64,000 bases of DNA from Shimia sp039969785 (GTDB lineage: Bacteria > Pseudomonadota > Alphaproteobacteria > Rhodobacterales > Rhodobacteraceae). Within the stretch, counting starts at the first letter, position 1; every line of letters begins with the position of its first letter. Shown piece after piece: positions 59,337 to 64,000 of the stretch. The stretch spans positions 274,147-338,146 of the forward strand of contig NZ_JBDVNC010000022.1 of assembly GCF_039969785.1 (NCBI RefSeq), read 5' to 3'. The position numbers were made by a program, and so were the translations under genes. A model generated the notes under the pieces. It ran no database searches. It worked only from the letters and a program-made list of their open reading frames with translations, and was not told the DNA's origin.

Positions 59337-61216
59337 CCGAATATGCCGCCCAAATAATGCCCGAACGATCACCATTGGCGCTCGTCGCGCAGAATTTTGG
59401 CGACCGGCCGGTGCCTCGGCGGCAGTTTCGAATGTCTGTTGCAGACCGCCTCTGGCGCTTTGTTGCGTTTGCGCCGGGTGTTGCAGTGACTACTTTGCTT
59501 GTTATGGGGTTCATACATTGGTTCCAGACAGGTGGCGTGACGCTCGTTGAAGGATCGGCCATTGCGCTGATCGGCATTACTTTTATCTGGGTTTCGCTAT
59601 CGGTTAGTTCGGTTCTGGTTGGCTTGTTGCGTATGGCGATCGCACCCGTCAAACGACACGAAACTCGCGATAATGGGGGCGCTCAAAACATCGCGCTGTT
59701 GATCCCGGTCTACAATGAACGTCCTGCCGATGTGTTCGGCAATGTGCAGGCGATGCTCAAAGCACTGGCAGAACGTAAAGGCGTGGATCGCTATTCCGCC
59801 TTTATCCTTAGCGATAGTTTTGATTCCGAGGTAATTGAACAAGAAGAGCGGGCATTTATGGCGCTGCAGACCCGCTGTCCTGCAGACGTGAACGTGTATT
59901 ATCGCCGACGCTCAAGAAATACAGACAAAAAGGTCGGAAACCTCTCGGATTGGCTCGAAAACTGGGGCGGGGCTTATGAGGCCATGCTTGTTCTGGACGC
60001 CGATAGCCTAATGAGTGGCACAGCAATCCGACACCTGAGCCGCGCGTTGGCTCAGGATCCTGATGCGGGGTTGATCCAGAGCTTTCCGGTCGTCTTCGGA
60101 GCCGAAACCCTGTTCGGGCGCATCCAGCAGTTTTCTAACACGATCTACGGCTGGCTCTTGGCCGAAGGCCTGTCGGTCTGGTCACAACGCGAGGGAAACT
60201 ACTGGGGACACAACGCCATCATCCGGACGCGCGCCTTTGCTGAAAGTGCACGATTGCCCTATTTGAAAAGCTGGCGCGGACATGAAAAACTCATCCTTAG
60301 CCATGATTTCGTCGAAGCCGGGATGCTGCGCCGAGCTGGTTGGACTGTGCGTTTTCTTCCGCATTCTGGCGGCAGTTTTGAAGAGGCGCCGCAGACTCTT
60401 ATTGACTATGTGCTGCGCGATCGACGCTGGTGTCAGGGGAACTTGCAGCATTTACGCCTATTGACCGCCAGAGGTTTCCATCCCGTGTCTCGCTATCACT
60501 TGTTTCAGGGCGCAGCGGCGTTTTTGCTGTCACCCGCTTGGTTGGCACTGATCATTATCTGGACAGTGATCGGCGCTGCCGAACCAAATGAAGCGCATAA
60601 CTATTTCAACGCGTCACACCCATTGCACCCGATTTGGCCTGATAAAATGCAGATGGAAAGCTGGGTGTATCTGGCAATTGTCTATTCAATGCTTCTTTTG
60701 CCCAAAGTTATCGGGATGGTCGCACTGAGCTGCCGTCGACGCGTCCGACAAGCCTATGGTGGTCTACGCCCATTTGTCGCCAGCGTGTTGTTCGAGATCA
60801 TGTGTTCGATCCTTTATGCGCCAATCCTCATGATCCAGCAGACGATTGCCGTTGCTCGAGCTTTGATGGGCATTGGCGGTACGTGGATGCCACAAGTGCG
60901 GAACAACCGCGGCTACAGTTGGCGGGCGATGTTTCGTTTTCACATCCTAGAAACATTGCTGGGGGTTGGCTTGGTCTATGGAATGTGGGCGGACATGGTA
61001 TCGCTTTGGTTGATGCCCGTTGCCGCAAGCCTCGTTTTTGCGGCCCCCCTGTCCAAACTAAGCTCGTGGCGGGTCAAGGATGGGCGGTTCCAGATGATGC
61101 GGTTGGACACCCCCCATAGCTTGCGTGAACCTCGTATCGTTAAGGCCGCACGTGCGGAACACGCAGCATTTACAGCCTATTTGGAGCACCAACCGTTGGC
61201 AACGGCCGCAGAGTAG
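59333..61216 (+). CDS. opgH: OpgH/MdoH glucan glucosyltransferase
   Basis: A 627-residue membrane glycosyltransferase of family 2 that makes the beta-1,2-glucan backbone from UDP-glucose. Membrane helices flank a cytosolic catalytic domain (about 120-370) with L-I-P-V-Y-N-E, the metal-binding L-D-A-D-S, and L-R-D-R-R-W-C-Q-G-N, which is the Q/RxxRW-type motif. More helices follow at about 390-570. The ATG overlaps the opgG stop (ATGA). It ends the operon; the next 885 bp have no gene. Confidence 0.94.
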   Translation: MTEYAAQIMPERSPLALVAQNFGDRPVPRRQFRMSVADRLWRFVAFAPGVAVTTLLVMGFIHWFQTGGVTLVEGSAIALIGITFIWVSLSVSSVLVGLLRMAIAPVKRHETRDNGGAQNIALLIPVYNERPADVFGNVQAMLKALAERKGVDRYSAFILSDSFDSEVIEQEERAFMALQTRCPADVNVYYRRRSRNTDKKVGNLSDWLENWGGAYEAMLVLDADSLMSGTAIRHLSRALAQDPDAGLIQSFPVVFGAETLFGRIQQFSNTIYGWLLAEGLSVWSQREGNYWGHNAIIRTRAFAESARLPYLKSWRGHEKLILSHDFVEAGMLRRAGWTVRFLPHSGGSFEEAPQTLIDYVLRDRRWCQGNLQHLRLLTARGFHPVSRYHLFQGAAAFLLSPAWLALIIIWTVIGAAEPNEAHNYFNASHPLHPIWPDKMQMESWVYLAIVYSMLLLPKVIGMVALSCRRRVRQAYGGLRPFVASVLFEIMCSILYAPILMIQQTIAVARALMGIGGTWMPQVRNNRGYSWRAMFRFHILETLLGVGLVYGMWADMVSLWLMPVAASLVFAAPLSKLSSWRVKDGRFQMMRLDTPHSLREPRIVKAARAEHAAFTAYLEHQPLATAAE

Positions 61217-61991
61217 CAGGGCTTTCTTTGCCTCTCTAAAGTGGGCTTTGCTAAGGGTCGAACATCCACGAGGATCGGCCAGTAATGCGCTTCCAAAATG
61301 TATTCTCATACTTGTTCAGTAAATTATGCAGAGACAATTCCAATTCTTTGGAACTCTGAGCCAGCGTTATGAAACCGGGTGCAGTTTTTTAGACTCAGCA
61401 TCAGAGATGTCGCGAAGTATTGGATGTTTTTGACAACCAAGCCATGCTCGACCACCAGTTAGAAGGGCTTGTGAAACTGAGCGGTTTGACGCGCTGTTGC
61501 ATTGTTTGTGACCGCGCCAATTACGGAATTCCACATGGGTCTTAGCAAGCTTGAACAGTCTCCTGAGAAGAGAACGCCCTGATTCTGAATGATGTTTCAC
61601 TGCGACAAGCCTCAAGACCTCCAAGCTCTCTGCCGCCGACTTTCAAAGATTGCGCGCAAACAATTGTCAGGCAAGTGCTTAAGCAAGATTTAACCAATAA
61701 AATGAGCCGCCTGGAACGAAATCCTGCTTGATTTTTACATCGATGCCAGCGAGGCGAACAAGCAAGATCAAATCCAAATTCAAATAGGCTCACTTAAAAA
61801 AAACGAGTAAAGTGATAGGCGTCGCGTTGATACTTTGTTTCTTTTCATTGACTTCGCGGTCACACTAAACCGACAACTGAACAACACGTAGCAATCGACA
61901 TATACATGCGATAGCATCGTAAAAGTTGTTGGTTTAACAGTTGTTTTTCCAACTGCCGAGGCCACTTGAGTATTCCGCTTGAAAAGCATTT
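61217..61991. other. Long gene-free stretch after opgH
   Basis: No reading frame here shows a family I recognise. Minus-strand frames at 61367-61624 and 61542-61793 have no ribosome site and no coding character that I can defend. A+T content rises toward 61800, consistent with a promoter region for the operon starting at 62102. Confidence 0.5.
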
Positions 61992-62005
61992 TGCAACCGG
62001 TTGCA
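61992..62005. promoter_or_regulatory. LacI/GalR-type operator
   Basis: TGCAACCGGTTGCA, a perfect 14-bp palindrome matching the LacI-family consensus TGNAANCGNTTNCA, 96 bp before the TIM-barrel gene. It predicts control by a LacI-type sugar repressor encoded outside the window. Confidence 0.7.
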
Positions 62006-62101
62006 GAAAATCGTTGACCTGCGGGAACCTTTGAGCCACTTTAGCCATCGACCGGAATCGCAAATCAGCAGCGAATCTTGGCTCAAAGGGAGGGACAGTT
62101 G

Positions 62102-62917
62102 GTGCAATTCGCATTGAACCACATGACTGTAAGACGCAAATCTTGCTCTGCAATGATCGACATTGCGCGAGATATAGGTTGTGTTGGAGTCGAGTTGCGC
62201 AATGACGTTTCTTACCCTTTGTTTGACGGCGACTCAGCTCAAAACAAAGGAGTGCAGGTCCAAAAAAGTGGCCTTCGCATTCTGGCTTTGGCCGAAGTTT
62301 CCAGTTTCAATGATTGGACTGACGAACGTGCCGCTGCAACAGCTGCTCTAATTGAACTTGCGGTTGGATGTGGTGCCGAAGCCATCGCGTTGATCCCTCG
62401 CAACGACGGAAAACGTCTCGATAAACTGGACCGTTTAAACGATCTTAAGTTGGCTCTTGATGCTTTGAAGCCAATGCTCAAGCAGAGTGGTATATTCGGC
62501 TTCATAGAGCCCTTGGGATTTGAAACGTCTAATTTACGGCTCAAATCCGAAGCTGTGGCAGCTATAAATGCCGTTGATGGCCGCGAGACTTTCAGGCTTG
62601 TACACGACACCTTTCATCATACGCTTGCCGGAGAATGCGACCTGTTTCCCGACCACACGGGAATCGTCCATGTTTCGGGCGTTGCGAACGCGGAGCTTTC
62701 TTTTGATCGCATGCAAGACCAAGATCGTTTCCTGGTAGATGCCAATGATCGCCTCGACAACATCACACAGCTCAAGCAGCTAAGGCTTCAAGGATACTCC
62801 GGACCAGTGTCATTTGAAGCTTTTGCACCGGAAATTCACAGCATCACCGACCCGACAGCTATGCTGTTAAGGTCAATTCAATTCATCGACGAACACTTAC
62901 GAGCTACTGCAGCATAA
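62102..62917 (+). CDS. Xylose-isomerase-like TIM-barrel protein
   Basis: A 271-residue sugar-phosphate isomerase/epimerase-type protein (AP endonuclease 2 fold). The GTG at 62102 has GGGAGGG about 7-9 bp upstream and gives Q-F-A-L-N-H-M-T, the usual start. Metal-site pieces are V-G-V-E-L-R-N-D, F-I-E-P-L-G-F with the conserved Glu, L-V-H-D-T-F-H-H and S-F-E-A-F-A. Relatives act on inositols or ketoses. It probably belongs with the sugar-binding protein that follows about 100 bp later and the LacI-type operator upstream; the substrate is unknown. Confidence 0.82.
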   Translation: MQFALNHMTVRRKSCSAMIDIARDIGCVGVELRNDVSYPLFDGDSAQNKGVQVQKSGLRILALAEVSSFNDWTDERAAATAALIELAVGCGAEAIALIPRNDGKRLDKLDRLNDLKLALDALKPMLKQSGIFGFIEPLGFETSNLRLKSEAVAAINAVDGRETFRLVHDTFHHTLAGECDLFPDHTGIVHVSGVANAELSFDRMQDQDRFLVDANDRLDNITQLKQLRLQGYSGPVSFEAFAPEIHSITDPTAMLLRSIQFIDEHLRATAA

Positions 62918-63016
62918 TGAGTGATAGCCGATGATCTCACAGCCCCTGATAAAGCAAATTTGGGGGTCCGGTTGTAAAATTTCGGTGTACCGGCACCATT
63001 CTTGGGAGGAAACCTA

Positions 63017-63955
63017 ATGAAGAAAACTCTTGTAGCCCTCGGGCTGACGACACTGATGTCAACCACTGCAATGGCGCAGGAAATCGGCGCAACGTTCTCG
63101 CGTTTTGACGACAACTGGCTGACGGTATTGCGGAACGGCATGGTGGAGTATGCGGGAGGCATTGATGGCCTTTCGTATCAACAAGAAGACGCAACCGACG
63201 ACGTTGCGAAACAGATCGACCAAGTTAAGAACTTCGTAGCTTCTGGTGTCGATGCGATCATCGTGAACATCGTTGACACCTCGGCAGGTGCTGCCATTAC
63301 CGCAGCGGCTGGCAACGTGCCTCTGGTCTACGTCAACCGTGAACCAGACAACGTAAATGAACTGCCACCTACGCAGGCGTTTGTTGCGTCGAACGAAATC
63401 GAATCCGGCACACTGTCGGCCTTCGAAGTCTGCAAAAACCTTCGTGCAGCGGGCAAAGCCGGTGGCGCACGCGGTTATCTGATGAACGGTCAGCTGTCGA
63501 ACCAGGCCGCTGTGCAGCGTTCCAAAGACGTGCATGACGTGATTGGCATGGATATGTGTAGCTTCATGACGCTGATCGATGAGCAGCCTGCAAACTGGTC
63601 GCGCGATGAAGCACAAGACCTTATGACCAACTGGATGTCGTCGGGTGAACCGTTTGACTTCGTTCTGGCCAACAATGACGAAATGGCCATTGGTGCGATC
63701 CAAGCGATGAAAGCGTCTGGCATGGACATGTCAACTGTTCAGGTCGGTGGCGTTGACGCGTCGCAGGATGCTCTGGTTGTGATGGGCGCTGGTGACTACG
63801 ACGTAACAGTGTTCCAGGACTCTGTAGGTCAGGGAACAGGCTCGATCGATGCGGCGCTCAAACTGGCTGCTGGCGAAAAAGTTGATCAGAAAGTCTACAT
63901 CCCATTCAAGCTGGTCACGCCTGAAAACATGGGCGATTTCCTTAGCAAGAACTGA
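63017..63955 (+). CDS. Sugar ABC transporter periplasmic binding protein
   Basis: A 312-residue binding protein of the ribose/inositol type (periplasmic-binding protein type I, Peripla_BP_4). The ATG at 63017 has GGGAGGA about 8 bp upstream and begins a signal peptide cut near AMAQEIG. Typical pieces are D-Q-V-K-N-F-V-A-S-G-V-D-A-I-I-V-N and V-L-A-N-N-D-E-M-A-I-G-A-I-Q-A-M-K and V-G-G-V-D-A-S-Q-D-A-L. Permease and ATPase genes should follow outside the window. Confidence 0.92.
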   Translation: MKKTLVALGLTTLMSTTAMAQEIGATFSRFDDNWLTVLRNGMVEYAGGIDGLSYQQEDATDDVAKQIDQVKNFVASGVDAIIVNIVDTSAGAAITAAAGNVPLVYVNREPDNVNELPPTQAFVASNEIESGTLSAFEVCKNLRAAGKAGGARGYLMNGQLSNQAAVQRSKDVHDVIGMDMCSFMTLIDEQPANWSRDEAQDLMTNWMSSGEPFDFVLANNDEMAIGAIQAMKASGMDMSTVQVGGVDASQDALVVMGAGDYDVTVFQDSVGQGTGSIDAALKLAAGEKVDQKVYIPFKLVTPENMGDFLSKN

Positions 63956-63977
63956 GTTTTCGAACTCGCAAAACTTG

Positions 63978-64000
63978 GGCAGCATCCGACTGGTGCTGCC
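63978..64000 (+). terminator. Hairpin after the sugar-binding-protein gene
   Basis: 7-bp stem GGCAGCA with TGCTGCC and a 9-base loop, reaching the window edge, so the stem may be longer. It may limit read-through into the downstream transporter genes. Confidence 0.6.

Noticed and set aside
1..64000. CRISPR arrays, rRNA or tRNA genes, riboswitches
   Set aside because: No regularly spaced direct repeats, no cloverleaf or rRNA-like sequence and no recognisable riboswitch core were seen on either strand.

Overview
The window looks like chromosome from an alphaproteobacterium of the Rhodobacteraceae, Roseobacter group. The reasons are the Rhodobacterales-type flagellar locus (motA, a MotE-like gene, fliL, fliF, fliH-like, fliN, fliP, flgI, flgL, flgK, flgE, motB), a complete form I aerobic CO dehydrogenase operon headed by a CoxC-like regulator, a fused LivHM permease and an opgCGH operon. 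Several decayed IS elements and pseudogenes point to a genome under erosion. An IS-rich marine genus such as Octadecabacter is possible, but that is only a guess.

Layout. 0-14 kb: flagellar motor, MS-ring, export and hook/filament-junction genes. 14-20 kb: a PlsC-like acyltransferase divergent from tamA-tamB. 20.2-22.0 kb: a scar with a decayed IS3-family element, itself carrying two 40-bp double-hairpin insertions, and the tail of a decayed IS6-type transposase. 22.3-37.5 kb: a catabolic island with glutaryl-CoA dehydrogenase, a flavin ferredoxin reductase, a broken 7Fe ferredoxin gene, an enamidase, a CoA-transferase, a MarR regulator, two DUF1185 proteins, a UPF0280 protein, a 6-hydroxynicotinate reductase homologue with a small coupled leader gene, a Rieske oxygenase and a branched-chain-type ABC importer. 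37.5-38.3 kb: two decayed genes (GFA family, ABM domain). 38.3-47.4 kb: the cox operon. 47.4-48.6 kb: a decayed integrase. 48.6-52.1 kb: thiosulfate/sulfur transporter, DUF302, YHS and esterase genes. 52.3-56.6 kb: a ThDP enzyme, a CoA-transferase and a TTC38-like gene. 56.6-61.2 kb: opgC-opgG-opgH. 62-64 kb: start of a sugar or polyol operon behind a LacI-type operator.

How the genes work together. In the 22-37 kb island the reductase, enamidase, CoA-transferase and glutaryl-CoA dehydrogenase match successive steps of the reductive pyridine-carboxylate route: 6-hydroxynicotinate to 6-oxo-tetrahydronicotinate, to 2-formylglutarate, to glutarate, to glutaryl-CoA, to crotonyl-CoA. No nicotinate hydroxylase is present. 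A Rieske oxygenase and a dedicated ABC importer are, so the true substrate may be an N-methylated or otherwise modified pyridine carboxylate. Four copies of a 20-bp motif sit before the three transcription starts of the island and are the likely operators of the MarR protein.

The cox operon (coxC, coxM, coxS, coxL, coxD, coxE, coxF, mocA-like gene, a 30-codon gene, coxG, terminator) encodes CO oxidation and Mo/Cu cofactor maturation. A LytTR-type direct repeat with 21-bp period lies before coxM, downstream of the gene for the LytTR-domain protein. All functions are read from sequence; no database search or experiment was run.
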